From positions 930,001-994,000 of the forward strand of contig NZ_JACVMN010000002.1 in NCBI RefSeq assembly GCF_014698935.1: a stretch of DNA of 64,000 nucleotides. The letters run 5' to 3'. Shown in pieces: positions 16,588-26,887 of this stretch. The notes below the pieces were generated by a model. It saw nothing but the letters and a program-made list of their open reading frames with translations, had not been told where the DNA came from and made no database searches. The position numbers were made by a program, and so were the translations under genes. This stretch comes from Flagellimonas sp. S3867 (GTDB lineage: Bacteria > Bacteroidota > Bacteroidia > Flavobacteriales > Flavobacteriaceae). Numbering within the stretch: position 1 is the first letter of the stretch; each line of letters starts with the position of its first letter.

Positions 16588-19071
16588 ATGTATGTAGTAA
16601 AAAGAGATGGAAGAAAAGAGCTGATCATGTTCGACAAGATCACGGCCAGAGTAAGAAAATTGTGTTATGGTCTTAACGGACTGGTAGATCCACTAAAAGT
16701 TGCTATGCGTGTCATAGAAGGACTTTATGACGGTGTAACCACATCCGAATTGGATAATTTAGCAGCAGAAATTGCGGCTACTATGACCACTACGCATCCA
16801 GATTATGCAAAATTAGCGGCTCGTATTTCAGTTTCCAACCTACATAAAAACACAAAAAAATCCTTCTCAGAAACCATGAAGGATTTGTATGAGTATGTAA
16901 ACCCTAGAACAGGTAAAGAAGCACCGCTTCTATCCGATGAGGTCCACAAAGTGATAGAGGAGAATGCCGAAAAATTAGATTCTACCATTATTTATAACCG
17001 AGATTTTGGCTACGATTATTTCGGTTTTAAAACGTTGGAACGCTCATACCTATTAAAATTGAACGGAAACATTGCAGAACGTCCACAACATATGTTGATG
17101 CGAGTTTCCATTGGTATCCATTTGAACGATTTGGATTCAGCCATAGAGACCTATGAGTTGATGTCGAAAAAATACTTCACCCATGCGACACCTACCTTGT
17201 TCAATTCAGGTACACCTAAACCACAAATGTCCTCTTGCTTTCTATTGGCAATGAAAGATGATAGTATTGATGGTATTTACGATACGTTAAAGCAGACAGC
17301 GAAAATTTCACAATCCGCTGGAGGGATAGGTCTTTCTATCCACAATGTAAGAGCCACAGGATCCTATATAGCGGGCACAAACGGTACTTCTAACGGAATT
17401 GTCCCTATGCTTCAAGTATTTAATGATACGGCCAGATATGTGGATCAAGGCGGTGGAAAGCGTAAAGGAAGTTTCGCCATCTATATGGAACCATGGCATG
17501 CAGATATCTATGAGTTCCTCGATTTGAAAAAGAATCATGGAAAAGAAGAAATGCGTGCACGGGATTTATTCTATGCCATGTGGATTTCCGATCTTTTCAT
17601 GAAAAGGGTAGAAGCAAATGAGGAATGGACCTTAATGTGTCCTAACGAATGCCCAGGACTTTTTACACATCACAGTGAGGAGTTTGAAGAATTATATCTA
17701 AAATACGAGGCAGAAGGAAAAGGTCGTAAAACGGTAAGAGCACGTGAACTTTGGGAAAAAATACTGGAATCTCAAATTGAAACCGGCACACCTTATATGT
17801 TGTACAAAGACGCTGCCAACCGTAAGAGCAACCAGAAAAACTTAGGAACTATCCGTTCTTCAAACTTATGCACGGAGATTTTAGAATACACCTCTCCAGA
17901 TGAAGTGGCCGTATGTAATTTAGCCTCTATTGCATTGCCAATGTTCATTAAGAATGGTGAGTTTGACCATAAAGAATTGTTCAAGGTTACAAAAAGGGTG
18001 ACCAAGAACCTGAATAAGGTAATCGATAGAAATTATTACCCAGTTAAAGAAGCTGAAAATTCCAATATGCGCCATAGACCTATTGGTCTAGGTGTGCAAG
18101 GCTTGGCGGATGCATTTATCATGTTACGTTTACCTTTTACAAGTGATGAAGCCAAAAAACTGAACCAAGAGATATTTGAAACGCTATATTTTGCGGCGGT
18201 GACTGCTTCGATGGAGGAAGCAAAAGAAGATGGACCATACTCATCTTATAAAGGTTCTCCAATTGAAGGAGGAGAGTTCCAGCACAATCTTTGGGGCATC
18301 AAAGATGAAGAACTTTCTGGACGATGGGATTGGGCCAAATTGAGAAAAGACGTAAAGAAAAATGGAGTTCGTAATTCCTTGTTGGTAGCACCAATGCCAA
18401 CAGCATCTACTTCTCAAATACTTGGCAATAATGAATGTTTTGAGCCATACACCTCTAACATTTATACCCGAAGAGTACTTTCAGGGGAGTTTATTGTAGT
18501 AAACAAACACCTATTGGAAGATTTGGTAAACTTAGGTCTTTGGAACGAAAACATGAAGCAAGAATTGATGCGTGCCAATGGATCTATTCAACATATAGAA
18601 ACCATTCCGCAAGATATTAGAGATCTGTACAAAACGGTTTGGGAATTGAGTATGAAAGACATTATTGATATGAGTAGACAGCGTGGATACTTTATTGATC
18701 AAAGCCAGTCTTTAAACTTGTTCATGGAAAATGCGAATTATTCCAAGCTGACCTCAATGCACTTCTATGCATGGAAAAGTGGACTTAAAACAGGAATGTA
18801 TTATCTAAGGACCAAGGCTGCAGTTGACGCCATTAAGTTTACTTTGGACAACACAAAGAAAAAAGAAATTCCAACTAGTGTGGCAGCCGAAGCCGAGGTG
18901 TTGGCGGCGACTCCTAAAACAGCCGAAGCAATTAACGTTGAAACCACGCCAGTTGCACAACAAGAAGTGGATGTAGATATACAACCAATGTCCCCTGAAG
19001 AAATGAAAGAGATGATCGCACGGGCCAAAGAAGGCCAAGCGGATGATGATTGCTTAATGTGTGGATCATAA
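16588..19071 (+). CDS. nrdA: Ribonucleoside-diphosphate reductase alpha subunit, class Ia
   Basis: 827 residues. An N-terminal ATP-cone (about residues 1-95, [18 protein letters not shown]) gives dATP feedback control. Catalytic residues are visible: C217 (SSCFLLAM) and C443 (AVCNLAS) as the redox pair, and N426-x-C428-x-E430 in SNLCTEI as the radical site. Residues about 770-827 form a flexible linker ending in C822-x-x-C825 near the tail (DDCLMCGS), the shuttle cysteines that pass electrons from thioredoxin/glutaredoxin. Length and motifs are normal for the family. Two terminator-like hairpins follow. Confidence 0.97.
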   Translation: MYVVKRDGRKELIMFDKITARVRKLCYGLNGLVDPLKVAMRVIEGLYDGVTTSELDNLAAEIAATMTTTHPDYAKLAARISVSNLHKNTKKSFSETMKDLYEYVNPRTGKEAPLLSDEVHKVIEENAEKLDSTIIYNRDFGYDYFGFKTLERSYLLKLNGNIAERPQHMLMRVSIGIHLNDLDSAIETYELMSKKYFTHATPTLFNSGTPKPQMSSCFLLAMKDDSIDGIYDTLKQTAKISQSAGGIGLSIHNVRATGSYIAGTNGTSNGIVPMLQVFNDTARYVDQGGGKRKGSFAIYMEPWHADIYEFLDLKKNHGKEEMRARDLFYAMWISDLFMKRVEANEEWTLMCPNECPGLFTHHSEEFEELYLKYEAEGKGRKTVRARELWEKILESQIETGTPYMLYKDAANRKSNQKNLGTIRSSNLCTEILEYTSPDEVAVCNLASIALPMFIKNGEFDHKELFKVTKRVTKNLNKVIDRNYYPVKEAENSNMRHRPIGLGVQGLADAFIMLRLPFTSDEAKKLNQEIFETLYFAAVTASMEEAKEDGPYSSYKGSPIEGGEFQHNLWGIKDEELSGRWDWAKLRKDVKKNGVRNSLLVAPMPTASTSQILGNNECFEPYTSNIYTRRVLSGEFIVVNKHLLEDLVNLGLWNENMKQELMRANGSIQHIETIPQDIRDLYKTVWELSMKDIIDMSRQRGYFIDQSQSLNLFMENANYSKLTSMHFYAWKSGLKTGMYYLRTKAAVDAIKFTLDNTKKKEIPTSVAAEAEVLAATPKTAEAINVETTPVAQQEVDVDIQPMSPEEMKEMIARAKEGQADDDCLMCGS

Positions 19072-19119
19072 ACCTGTACTGGACTTGTTTCAGTATGTGA
19101 TAGTGTTTATTTGATAAAG

Positions 19120-19170
19120 CACCTTGGCAAAGCTCACCCCACATCGAGCAGAACCGAGGTGTTTTCTTTT
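19120..19170 (+). terminator. Possible nrdA terminator
   Basis: CACCTTGG (19120-19127) pairs with CCGAGGTG (19154-19161, one G-U) around a 26-nt loop, followed by TTTTCTTTTT. Weaker than the next hairpin. Confidence 0.45.
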
Positions 19171-19225
19171 TATCAATAAGGTGGACATACCTGCAAATTA
19201 AACGGCTACGGAGTTTAACCCAAAC

Positions 19226-19255
19226 AAAAACCCTATTGTTCGCAATAGGGTTTTT
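19226..19255. terminator. Bidirectional terminator with TTCG tetraloop
   Basis: Perfect 13-bp stem AAAAACCCTATTG / CAATAGGGTTTTT closed by TTCG. It stands between convergent nrdA and the subunit-3 gene and has a T-run on both strands. Confidence 0.85.
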
Positions 19256-19279
19256 CTAATCTATGTATGTTTAAGAAAT

Positions 19280-19930
19280 CTATAAAGACCAGGCTCTTCC
19301 CTGTGTCAATTCATTAACATCACCACAAGCAATATATTCACCTGGAATTGGTAAATAAGCAAGCACCTCTTCACCAATATACTCTGACGATTTGTATGCC
19401 CAAATAGTGGAATCTCTAACATTATTGGCAAAAGCGTAAGACGCTACTTCATCATCAAGTTCGGCAGTTTCACCATTTTCAATGGCCTCAATATAGGCTT
19501 CCATGATTTCACCGTGTTCTTCTTCTTGTTCAGGAGCCCTCTTTTTTAAATAAGAGGCAAACACCGGCTCAAGGTCTTCATCATCAAGGTCTGCCAAATG
19601 CTCTTTACCAGAACTGGCCAATACCTTGTTGGTGAATTTTTCCATGGTTAACTTCATAACCGCCTGCTGTTCTTCAGGTAGAACCTCATGGGCAAACTGA
19701 TCAATGAACATATGAACATTAAGCTCAGATGCCGAAGGAGTATCTGTTTTTGGCAAAAGGATGTCGACCAGCGAGTGAATAACACCACCTTGTTCCTTGC
19801 TAAAAAAACTTGGGGCCCAATCGAGGACCTTTTTGTTTTTACAACTCTGTGCAATGCTCAATAAGGTCGGAGTGGCAACGGCATAACCGAATACCATTCC
19901 CATATTTTTAAGTGCGACTCTTCTTTCCAT
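19280..19930 (-). CDS. Gluconate 2-dehydrogenase subunit 3 family protein (small subunit of GMC dehydrogenase)
   Basis: 216 residues. The N-terminus has a twin-arginine-like start (MERRVALKNMGMVFGYAVA) followed by a cysteine in SIAQSC at residue 30, a likely Tat lipoprotein signal. The body matches the gluconate_2-dh3 family: FFSKEQGGVIHSLVDILLPKTDTPSASEL, with a tail ending RAWSL. Its ATG shares one base with the stop of the upstream GMC flavoprotein (TAATG), so the two are translationally coupled. In known two-subunit glucoside 3-dehydrogenases and related enzymes this small subunit is needed for maturation and Tat export of the signal-less flavoprotein. Confidence 0.88.
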   Translation of the reverse strand: MERRVALKNMGMVFGYAVATPTLLSIAQSCKNKKVLDWAPSFFSKEQGGVIHSLVDILLPKTDTPSASELNVHMFIDQFAHEVLPEEQQAVMKLTMEKFTNKVLASSGKEHLADLDDEDLEPVFASYLKKRAPEQEEEHGEIMEAYIEAIENGETAELDDEVASYAFANNVRDSTIWAYKSSEYIGEEVLAYLPIPGEYIACGDVNELTQGRAWSL

Positions 19931-21648
19931 TATATATTTCCGTTTTTAAGTTCTTGGGCCGCATGATTGGCCGCCCTTGCGGTAAACGCCATGTACGTTA
20001 AAGATGGGTTGACACAGGAAGCCGATGTCATAAAGGCGCCATCGGTAACATACACATTGTTGCATGCATGTACCTGGTTATAACCATTAAGAACGGAAGT
20101 TTTAGGACTCCTTCCCATTCTGGCGGTACCCATTTCGTGGATTCCCAATCCAAGTGCTCCTGGATTATCAAAAGGCTTCACATCCCTCAATCCAGATTTT
20201 TCAAGCATTTCTACGGCTTGGTTCTTCATGTCTTCACGCATGCTCCATTCATTTTCCTTCAATTCAGCATCAAAGGTAACCGTAGGAAGTCCCCATTGAT
20301 CCAGATTGTCGTAATCCAAAGTCATGCGGTTATCTTCATATGGCAATACTTCACCGAACCCTCCCATTCCAAAGGTCCATCCTCCTGGTTTAAGAATAGC
20401 ATCTTTGAGTCCTTTACCATGGGATACTTCTGCAATGGTATCTTCCCAATTTCCTCTTCCGGCACCACCTTGGTAGCCGTAACCACGAATAAATTTATCA
20501 GTATTGGTATTTCCACCTAAATTTCTAAAACGGGGAAGATAGATTCCGTTAGGTTTACGTCCCTTATAATATTTATCTTCAAAACCATCAAATTTACCAG
20601 ATGCTCCAACACCTAAATGGTGATCCATGATATTTCTTCCCAACTGATCAGAATCATTACCAAGACCATCAGGAAAACGGTCCGATTTTGATTGCATTAA
20701 AATCGCAGTTGAAGCAATTGAAGATGCACATAGAAAAATTACCTTGGCCTTGAACTCATATTCTTCTTTAGTTTCGCGGTCAATTACTTTAACCCCAGAA
20801 GCTTTCTTGGTTTCAGGGTCGTAAATAACCTCGTGCACTATTGAATCAGGGCGTAAAGTCATGTTCCCAGTACGTTCAGCTGCTGGTAATGTAGAAGAAA
20901 CACTGCTGAAATAAGCTCCAAAAGGACAACCTCTAATACAACGGTTTCTATATTGGCAACGTACCCTGCCATCACCCTCAAATTTTTTGTCGCTATTGAT
21001 ATGTGCCACACGGCCAGCGGTGATCACTCGGCCATCAAAATGTTCCGAAACCTTATCACGCACATGTTGTTCCACACAGTTCAGGTCCATCATGGGCTCA
21101 AACTTTCCATCTGGAAGCTGTGGCAGGTCTAAAAGCTCACCTGTAACACCAATATATGATTCTACTTTGTCGTACCAAGGGGAAATGTCCTTATATCGTA
21201 CTGGCCAATCTGTGGCAATACCATCTCTCTTGTTAGCTTCAAAATCAATGTCGCTCCAACGGTAACTATGGCGTCCCCACATAATGGAACGACCTCCTAC
21301 ATGGTATCCACGCATCCAATCAAAACGTTTGGTTTCATTGTAGGGATGTTCCAAATCGTTAACGAACCAATGTTTAGATGCCGCCTTGGTCGTGTAACCT
21401 GTTCGACTTTGTTTTTCTTGCTTTTTTAGATCATCTTGGGTTGGTTGTCCATTGTTCGGGAAGTCCCAGGGATCCATATTTGCCGTAGGGTAGTCATCTC
21501 GGTGCTTAACCATAGGTCCTCGCTCTAACACCAAGGTTTTGAGTCCATTTTCACAGAGCTCCTTGGCCGCCCATCCACCGCTGATACCTGTTCCAACGAC
21601 AATTGCATCGTAAGAATCCTGTTCTTCGTTGTAATAGAATTTGCTCAT
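19930..21648 (-). CDS. GMC family FAD oxidoreductase (glucoside 3-dehydrogenase-like large subunit)
   Basis: 572 residues. FAD-binding Rossmann motif near the N-terminus (DAIVVGTGISGGWAAKEL, GxGxxG), an ERG at the end of the second strand, a mid-protein cysteine cluster of the form CxxRxxCxxGCxxG (about residues 228-241), and C-terminal GMC motifs GIHEMGTARMG (near residue 504) and NPSLTYMAFTARAA (near 550). No signal peptide is present; export via the Tat-signalled subunit 3 encoded next to it is likely. Known enzymes with this architecture oxidise C3 of glucosides or other sugar hydroxyls and pass electrons to a cytochrome or quinone. A close paralogue lies at 27362-29065. Confidence 0.9.
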   Translation of the reverse strand: MSKFYYNEEQDSYDAIVVGTGISGGWAAKELCENGLKTLVLERGPMVKHRDDYPTANMDPWDFPNNGQPTQDDLKKQEKQSRTGYTTKAASKHWFVNDLEHPYNETKRFDWMRGYHVGGRSIMWGRHSYRWSDIDFEANKRDGIATDWPVRYKDISPWYDKVESYIGVTGELLDLPQLPDGKFEPMMDLNCVEQHVRDKVSEHFDGRVITAGRVAHINSDKKFEGDGRVRCQYRNRCIRGCPFGAYFSSVSSTLPAAERTGNMTLRPDSIVHEVIYDPETKKASGVKVIDRETKEEYEFKAKVIFLCASSIASTAILMQSKSDRFPDGLGNDSDQLGRNIMDHHLGVGASGKFDGFEDKYYKGRKPNGIYLPRFRNLGGNTNTDKFIRGYGYQGGAGRGNWEDTIAEVSHGKGLKDAILKPGGWTFGMGGFGEVLPYEDNRMTLDYDNLDQWGLPTVTFDAELKENEWSMREDMKNQAVEMLEKSGLRDVKPFDNPGALGLGIHEMGTARMGRSPKTSVLNGYNQVHACNNVYVTDGAFMTSASCVNPSLTYMAFTARAANHAAQELKNGNI

Positions 21649-21733
21649 TTATTATTGATTGTTTATTTTCTAAATGTATTAAATATTAAATTAATTTTCT
21701 ACATTTAAACCCCACGTTTATTGGGAAATTAAC

Positions 21734-21749
21734 ACTATAACGTTATAGT
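21734..21749. promoter_or_regulatory. Palindromic operator candidate in divergent promoter region
   Basis: ACTATAACGTTATAGT is a perfect 16-bp palindrome with a central CG, the shape of LacI-family operators. It lies 85 bp before the GMC start and 42 bp before the isomerase start, so it could control both directions. No LacI gene is in the window. Confidence 0.45.
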
Positions 21750-21791
21750 AAATCCTAATCTTTTAATAATCAGCTTTACGAAATAAGAATC

Positions 21792-22784
21792 ATGAAAAGA
21801 AGAAAGTTTGTGGCCAATACTGCAAAAGTTGGTCTGGCCATTACCGCATTGGGAGGGTATGCTTGCAAACAAGCAAAAAAGGAACCGGAACAAGAAACCG
21901 CAGAGATATCAGAAGAAGCAAGTATGAGCCCATTCTTTAAACTATCATTGGCTCAATGGTCCATGCATAAAATGATATGGGACGACGGAGTTGATCCATA
22001 CACCTTTGCAGAAAAAGCAAAGGCTTGGGGATTTACAGGTCTTGAATATGTAAGTGGATTATATTATAAAGAATTGGAAAAAGATAATTTTTCCGCAGAA
22101 GCCATGAAGGCATTTGTTGATAAAAGCAACGCTGAGGCAAAAAAGCACGGAATGGAAAATGTGCTCATTATGATTGACGGCCAAGGTGATTTAGCTGCCG
22201 AAGATGATAAAGAGCGAAAGGAAGCAGTAGAAAACCATCACAAATGGGTAGAAGCAGCTGCGGCAATGGGATGCCATTCCATTCGGGTGAATTTAAATGG
22301 AGTACAAGAAGCGGATGCCTGGACCAAAGCCTCCGTAGATGGATTGACTCAGCTGGCTACCTACGCAAAAGATAAAAACATCAATATTATTGTGGAGAAC
22401 CATGGGGGACTTTCTTCCAATGGAGCGATGCTTGCCGGTATTATGAAGGAAGTAGGAATGGACAACTGTGGAACGCTCCCGGACTTTGGAAACTTCTGTA
22501 TTAAAAGAGAAGATGGGTCCTACTATGAGTCAAAATGCCTTGAGGAGTACGATAAGTACCAGGGTGTTAAAGAATTGATGCCCTATGCCAAAGCGGTAAG
22601 CGCAAAATCTTACGATTTTGATGCAGAGGGGAATGAAACCGGAATAGATTACACCAAAATGCTTAAGATTGTTAAAGAAGCTGGTTACACAGGATATATC
22701 GGTGTAGAATACGAAGGTAGTAACCTTGGGGAGGAAGAAGGAATTTTGGCCACTAGGGATTTGTTGATCAAAGCTGGCAAATAA
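21792..22784 (+). CDS. Exported sugar phosphate isomerase/epimerase (TIM barrel)
   Basis: 330 residues. N-terminus MKRRKFVANTAKVGLAITALGGYACK has a twin arginine and a cysteine at the end of the hydrophobic stretch, so a Tat substrate, possibly a lipoprotein. The rest is an AP-endonuclease-2-like TIM barrel: FTGLEYVSGLY, IIVENHGGLSSN (metal glutamate), LPDFGNFC (aspartate), AKSYDF, and YIGVEYEG (second glutamate) provide a divalent-metal site. Relatives include hydroxypyruvate isomerase and keto-sugar lyase/hydratase enzymes. First gene of a five-gene operon (DinB, two MFS, Gfo/Idh), diverging from the GMC/subunit-3 pair. Confidence 0.86.
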   Translation: MKRRKFVANTAKVGLAITALGGYACKQAKKEPEQETAEISEEASMSPFFKLSLAQWSMHKMIWDDGVDPYTFAEKAKAWGFTGLEYVSGLYYKELEKDNFSAEAMKAFVDKSNAEAKKHGMENVLIMIDGQGDLAAEDDKERKEAVENHHKWVEAAAAMGCHSIRVNLNGVQEADAWTKASVDGLTQLATYAKDKNINIIVENHGGLSSNGAMLAGIMKEVGMDNCGTLPDFGNFCIKREDGSYYESKCLEEYDKYQGVKELMPYAKAVSAKSYDFDAEGNETGIDYTKMLKIVKEAGYTGYIGVEYEGSNLGEEEGILATRDLLIKAGK

Positions 22785-22814
22785 GTTTAAGCTAGCTCTT
22801 TAAGTTCATATCAG

Positions 22815-23258
22815 ATGCAGGCATTATTTAACCAACTATTTGATTACAATTTTTATTGTAACAAGAAGCTTATTGAGCAATGTACAAGTATGGAAAAAGT
22901 TCCAGAAAAGTGCATAAAGCTTTTTGGTCATGTATTAAATGCCCACCATATTTGGAACAATAGAATTGTTGGCAAACCATATGAATTCAGTGCTTGGCAA
23001 GAACATGCCATTAGTGACTGGGGAGACATTCATTATGAGAACCAGAGAACTACTTTTGAGATCATCACGAATGCCGATGACTTTAACAGAAGAATAGATT
23101 ACGAAAACAGTGAGGGAAGGGTATTTGCAAACGAACTTAAAGACATTCTTTTTCATATTGTTAACCATTCAACCCACCATAGAGGACAAATTCTGATGGA
23201 CTACAGAATCAATGGAGTTGAACCAGAACCTCTAGATTATATTTTTTATAAAAGATAA
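22815..23258 (+). CDS. DinB family protein
   Basis: 147 residues. Four-helix DinB/YfiT-type fold; putative metal-binding histidines occur in FGHVLNAHHIWNNRI (helix 2) and HIVNHSTHHRGQI (helix 4). DinB proteins include bacillithiol- or mycothiol-dependent transferases and many with unknown substrate. It lies inside the sugar operon (30 bases after the isomerase, 11 before the permease), so it is probably co-transcribed, but a link to the pathway is not evident. Confidence 0.85.
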   Translation: MQALFNQLFDYNFYCNKKLIEQCTSMEKVPEKCIKLFGHVLNAHHIWNNRIVGKPYEFSAWQEHAISDWGDIHYENQRTTFEIITNADDFNRRIDYENSEGRVFANELKDILFHIVNHSTHHRGQILMDYRINGVEPEPLDYIFYKR

Positions 23259-23269
23259 AACCCCTCTAC

Positions 23270-24496
23270 ATGAATTCAAAAGTAAAGTTCCAGCTGTCGT
23301 TGATGATGTTTTTAGAATTCTTTATTTGGGGAGGTTGGTTTGTGACCTTGGGTATTTATTTGCCCAACACCCTTAAAGCCAGTGGAGGAGAAATTGCGTT
23401 GGCTTATTCCACACAATCGTGGGGAGCTATTATCGCCCCTTTTATTATTGGTTTGATAGCCGACCGCTTTTTTAATGCAGAACGTATTTTGGCCGTTTTA
23501 CATTTGGCAGGAGCTGTTTTAATGTACCAAATGGCAAATGCCACCGATTTCAGTGTTTTCTACCCTTACGTATTGGGTTATATGATTATTTATATGCCCA
23601 CATTGGCTTTGGTGAACTCGGTTTCCTTTAACCAAATGAAGGATCCTACCAAGGAATTTTCTTTTGTAAGAGTGTTTGGAACCATTGGATGGATCATAGC
23701 AGGACTAACTATTAGTTTTATAGGATGGGATAGCGAGGCTGGAGTACAAGAGGGGCTATTAAAAAATACATTTTTAATGGTAGCTGTGGCCTCCGCAATT
23801 TTGGGGCTGTTCAGTTTTACCTTGCCCAAGACCCCACCACAGGTATCCAAAGGAGAAAAGATTACCCTTTCCGATATTTTGGGGCTGGAAGCACTCAAAC
23901 TTTTAAAAGACCGCAACTTCCTTATTTTCTTTTTGGCCTCCGTTTTAATCTGTATTCCATTGGCATTTTATTACCAGCACGCAGGTCAGTTCTTGGGTGA
24001 AATTGGAGTTTCAAATCCAGCCGGTAAAATGACAATAGGACAAGCTTCAGAAGTACTTTTTATGCTGTTGCTCCCCTTCTTTTTCAAAAAATTTGGATTT
24101 AAAAAGACCATTTTGGCAGGAATGCTGGCATGGACGTTACGCTACTTGTTGTTTGCCTATGGCAATGCTGGTGAAATGGCCTTTATGTTATTGCTGGGAA
24201 TCGCCTTACACGGAATCTGTTACGACTTTTTCTTTGTATCGGGCCAAATATATACCGATTCCAAAGCTGGTGAAAAATATAAAAGTGCTGCACAAGGATT
24301 GATAACCCTCGCCACATACGGCATAGGGATGTTGATGGGCTTCTGGATTGCCGGTAAGATTACCGATATGCACCTAATCTCGGAAAACACACACGATTGG
24401 GGAAGCGTTTGGATCATACCTGCAATTTTTGCCCTTGCTGTATTTCTCTTGTTCGCCTTATTCTTTAAAAAAGAGAAGGTGGAATACACATCCTAA
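23270..24496 (+). CDS. MFS permease, nucleoside:H+ symporter-like (NupG family)
   Basis: 408 residues with twelve membrane helices. Features of the NupG/XapB-like branch are the start SLMMFLEFFIWGGWFVTLGIYL, AYSTQSWGAIIAPFIIGLIADRFF (motif A region) and a second-half YDFFFVSGQIYTD. Despite the name, Bacteroidota members occur in sugar operons and the substrate may be a saccharide or oxidised sugar. Its place between the isomerase/DinB genes and a second MFS gene points to import in this pathway. Confidence 0.87.
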   Translation: MNSKVKFQLSLMMFLEFFIWGGWFVTLGIYLPNTLKASGGEIALAYSTQSWGAIIAPFIIGLIADRFFNAERILAVLHLAGAVLMYQMANATDFSVFYPYVLGYMIIYMPTLALVNSVSFNQMKDPTKEFSFVRVFGTIGWIIAGLTISFIGWDSEAGVQEGLLKNTFLMVAVASAILGLFSFTLPKTPPQVSKGEKITLSDILGLEALKLLKDRNFLIFFLASVLICIPLAFYYQHAGQFLGEIGVSNPAGKMTIGQASEVLFMLLLPFFFKKFGFKKTILAGMLAWTLRYLLFAYGNAGEMAFMLLLGIALHGICYDFFFVSGQIYTDSKAGEKYKSAAQGLITLATYGIGMLMGFWIAGKITDMHLISENTHDWGSVWIIPAIFALAVFLLFALFFKKEKVEYTS

Positions 24497-24517
24497 AACA
24501 ACCAAACTAAAAATCAC

Positions 24518-25693
24518 ATGGAAAACGTAAACAAGAATCGATTATTTATAGCCTCCTGCGTGGCATTGCTGGTTACGGCAATGACCTTTGCAATTAGAGC
24601 AAGATTGGAGACCGTTTTTGGCCCAGAAGGGGTCGGATTGACATTAGAGCAAATTGGCTGGGCGTTTACCCCTGCTTTTTGGGGCTTTACTCTTGCCATG
24701 ATCATTGGTGGACCGTTGGTCGATTCACTGGGAATTAAAAAGATTACTTGGATTGCTTTTATTACGCATGCAATAGGGATTACTTGGACAATTTTGGCCA
24801 AAGACCAAACATCATTATTCACGGCAACGCTTTTCGTTGGTATTGGGAATGGAATGGTTGAGGCTGCACTTAACCCCATGATTGCTTCGATGTACACAGA
24901 AAACAAAACAAAAATGCTGAACAGGTTCCATGTTTGGTTTCCTGGAGGTATAGCTATAGGCGGAGTTTTAGGGTGGCTCATAATGGATGTTATGGGATTG
25001 GGATGGCAAATAATGGTTGGAATATTATTTATTCCATTAATTATCTACGCATTTCTGTTTTTTGGACAAAAATTTCCCGTTACTGAACGTGTTCAATTGG
25101 GGGTGAGCAATAAAAAGATGATTGCCAGTCTGGGCAAACCCCTGTTTATTTTTATGGTGTTTTGCATGCTCCTAACTGCGGCATCAGAACTGGGAACCAC
25201 ACAGCGCATCGAATCATTGTTAAAAGAATCAGGCACAGTTCCCTTGTTGGTGTTGGTGTTTATAAATGGAATTATGGCGACAGGGCGAGCCTTTGCCGGT
25301 AAAGTAATACATAAACTTCAGCCAGCGGGAATGTTATTGTTTTCCGCAATATTCACATTCATTGGTTTATGGTTGTTGACCATAACAAGTGGAACGATGA
25401 CATTTGCCGCAGCAGCAGTCTTTGCCGTAGGAGTCACTTTTTTCTGGCCAACGATGCTTGGCTTTGTTGCTGAATATTTGCCCGAAACAGGAGCCTTGGG
25501 ACTTTCAATAATGGGTGGAGCAGGGATGCTGTCAGTGTCCGTGGTGTTACCCTTTATGGGAAAGTTGATGGATGATGCTAGTCCCATTGAGGCACTACGC
25601 ACGATGTCGATTTTACCAGCGATTTTAATAGCCGCTTTCATTGGATTGTACATTTATATGAAAAAACGAAAATCAAATACGCAAGAAGCTTAA
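24518..25693 (+). CDS. MFS transporter (sugar permease-like)
   Basis: 391 residues, twelve helices. Conserved pieces: IGWAFTPAFWGFTLAMIIGGPLVDSLG (motif A), GIGNGMVEAALNPMIASMY, FHVWFPGGIAIGGVLGW, and VTFFWPTMLGFVAEYLPETGAL in the C-terminal half. The FHVWFPGG block is typical of the sugar-transporting branch (FucP/GlcP-like) in Bacteroidota. The gene lies 21 bases after the first MFS gene, and a Gfo/Idh oxidoreductase follows after 12 bases; two permeases in tandem suggest two products or two steps of uptake. Confidence 0.87.
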   Translation: MENVNKNRLFIASCVALLVTAMTFAIRARLETVFGPEGVGLTLEQIGWAFTPAFWGFTLAMIIGGPLVDSLGIKKITWIAFITHAIGITWTILAKDQTSLFTATLFVGIGNGMVEAALNPMIASMYTENKTKMLNRFHVWFPGGIAIGGVLGWLIMDVMGLGWQIMVGILFIPLIIYAFLFFGQKFPVTERVQLGVSNKKMIASLGKPLFIFMVFCMLLTAASELGTTQRIESLLKESGTVPLLVLVFINGIMATGRAFAGKVIHKLQPAGMLLFSAIFTFIGLWLLTITSGTMTFAAAAVFAVGVTFFWPTMLGFVAEYLPETGALGLSIMGGAGMLSVSVVLPFMGKLMDDASPIEALRTMSILPAILIAAFIGLYIYMKKRKSNTQEA

Positions 25694-25705
25694 AAAAGAA
25701 AAAGA

Positions 25706-26842
25706 ATGCCAAAGAAAATTAGACTTGGAATATTAGGAGGAGGAGGAGATTCACTCATTGGGGTATTGCATAGAGTTGCCTCTTTTATTAATGATAATTA
25801 TGAAATAGTTGGGGCAGTGTTCAATCCAGACCATGAACAAAGTTTGGAATTTGCCAGAGAAATAGATATCCCTACCAATCGTATTTATAAAGATTTTGAC
25901 ACCTTGGTGGAGGAAGAGCTAAAACTTCCGGAAGATGAGCGTATTGAAGTTTGTTCCGTGCTGACCCCCAATTTTTTGCACTTTCCTATGGCTAAAAAGC
26001 TACTGGAAAATGGGTTTCATGTCATCTGTGAAAAACCTATGACCATGAACTATGAGGAGGCCAAAGACCTTCAGGAAGTACATGCAAATTCAGGAAAAGT
26101 ATTTGCACTTACCCATACGTATACAGGGTATCCTATGGTGCGCCAAATGAGAGAGATGATCAAGGCTGGTGCTTTAGGCAAAATCCACAAAGTGGATGCA
26201 AGATACTATCAGGGTTGGATAAATGAGGTTATCCACGATAAGGAAAAGCGCTCAACCGTCTGGAGGTTAGACCCAAAAAAAGCTGGTATAAGTTCCTGTA
26301 TAGGAGATATTGGGGTACACGCATCCAATTTGATTGAGTATACAACAGGATTGAAAATAAAATCCGTTTTATGTGACTTTAACTACCTCTATGATGACAA
26401 TCTAATGGATGTGGACGGAACTGTCCTTGTTCGAATGGATAAACACGTAAAAGGTGTTGTCAGGGCTAGTCAGGTAGCAACAGGTGAAGAAAATGGACTG
26501 GCCATTGCTATTTATGGAGAGAAAGGAGCATTTAGATGGGAACAGGAAAAACCAAATTTCTTGTATAAAATGAGTGATTCGGAACCATTGCAAGTATACA
26601 AACCTGGACATGCATATAATTCCGAACTTTCATTAAACGCTTCCAAAATACCAGCCGGGCACCCTGAAGGTATTTTTGACTCTATGGCCAACATTTATCT
26701 GGGAGCGGCAAGGGCCATTCGCGGAGAAACATATAATGATGGGGAGTTTCCAACCATGCAAGATGGTGTGCGAGGAATGAACTTTATCGAAAGTACAGTC
26801 GCCTCCCATAAACAAGGAAATGTTTGGATAGATTTGGATTAA
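25706..26842 (+). CDS. Cytoplasmic Gfo/Idh/MocA oxidoreductase
   Basis: 378 residues, no signal peptide. Rossmann domain 1-130 (IRLGILGGGGDSLIGVLHRV) and the signature VICEKPMTMN (EKP), then a substrate domain with a K-x-D-x9-H-like set (GDIGVHASNLIEY). Enzymes of this subfamily oxidise or reduce C3 of sugars with NAD(H). In a keto-sugar pathway it would reduce imported 3-ketoglucose (or similar) to the sugar. It ends the plus-strand operon, converging on the ASCH gene 45 bases away. Confidence 0.88.
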   Translation: MPKKIRLGILGGGGDSLIGVLHRVASFINDNYEIVGAVFNPDHEQSLEFAREIDIPTNRIYKDFDTLVEEELKLPEDERIEVCSVLTPNFLHFPMAKKLLENGFHVICEKPMTMNYEEAKDLQEVHANSGKVFALTHTYTGYPMVRQMREMIKAGALGKIHKVDARYYQGWINEVIHDKEKRSTVWRLDPKKAGISSCIGDIGVHASNLIEYTTGLKIKSVLCDFNYLYDDNLMDVDGTVLVRMDKHVKGVVRASQVATGEENGLAIAIYGEKGAFRWEQEKPNFLYKMSDSEPLQVYKPGHAYNSELSLNASKIPAGHPEGIFDSMANIYLGAARAIRGETYNDGEFPTMQDGVRGMNFIESTVASHKQGNVWIDLD

Positions 26843-26887
26843 TCTATTTTAAAAAAAAGAGAATAAATGGACGCCTAAGTGCGGCCA

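Noticed and set aside
24514..24981. 155-codon open frame opposite the second MFS gene
   Set aside because: Antisense shadow; proline- and isoleucine-rich composition is the usual mirror of hydrophobic codons.
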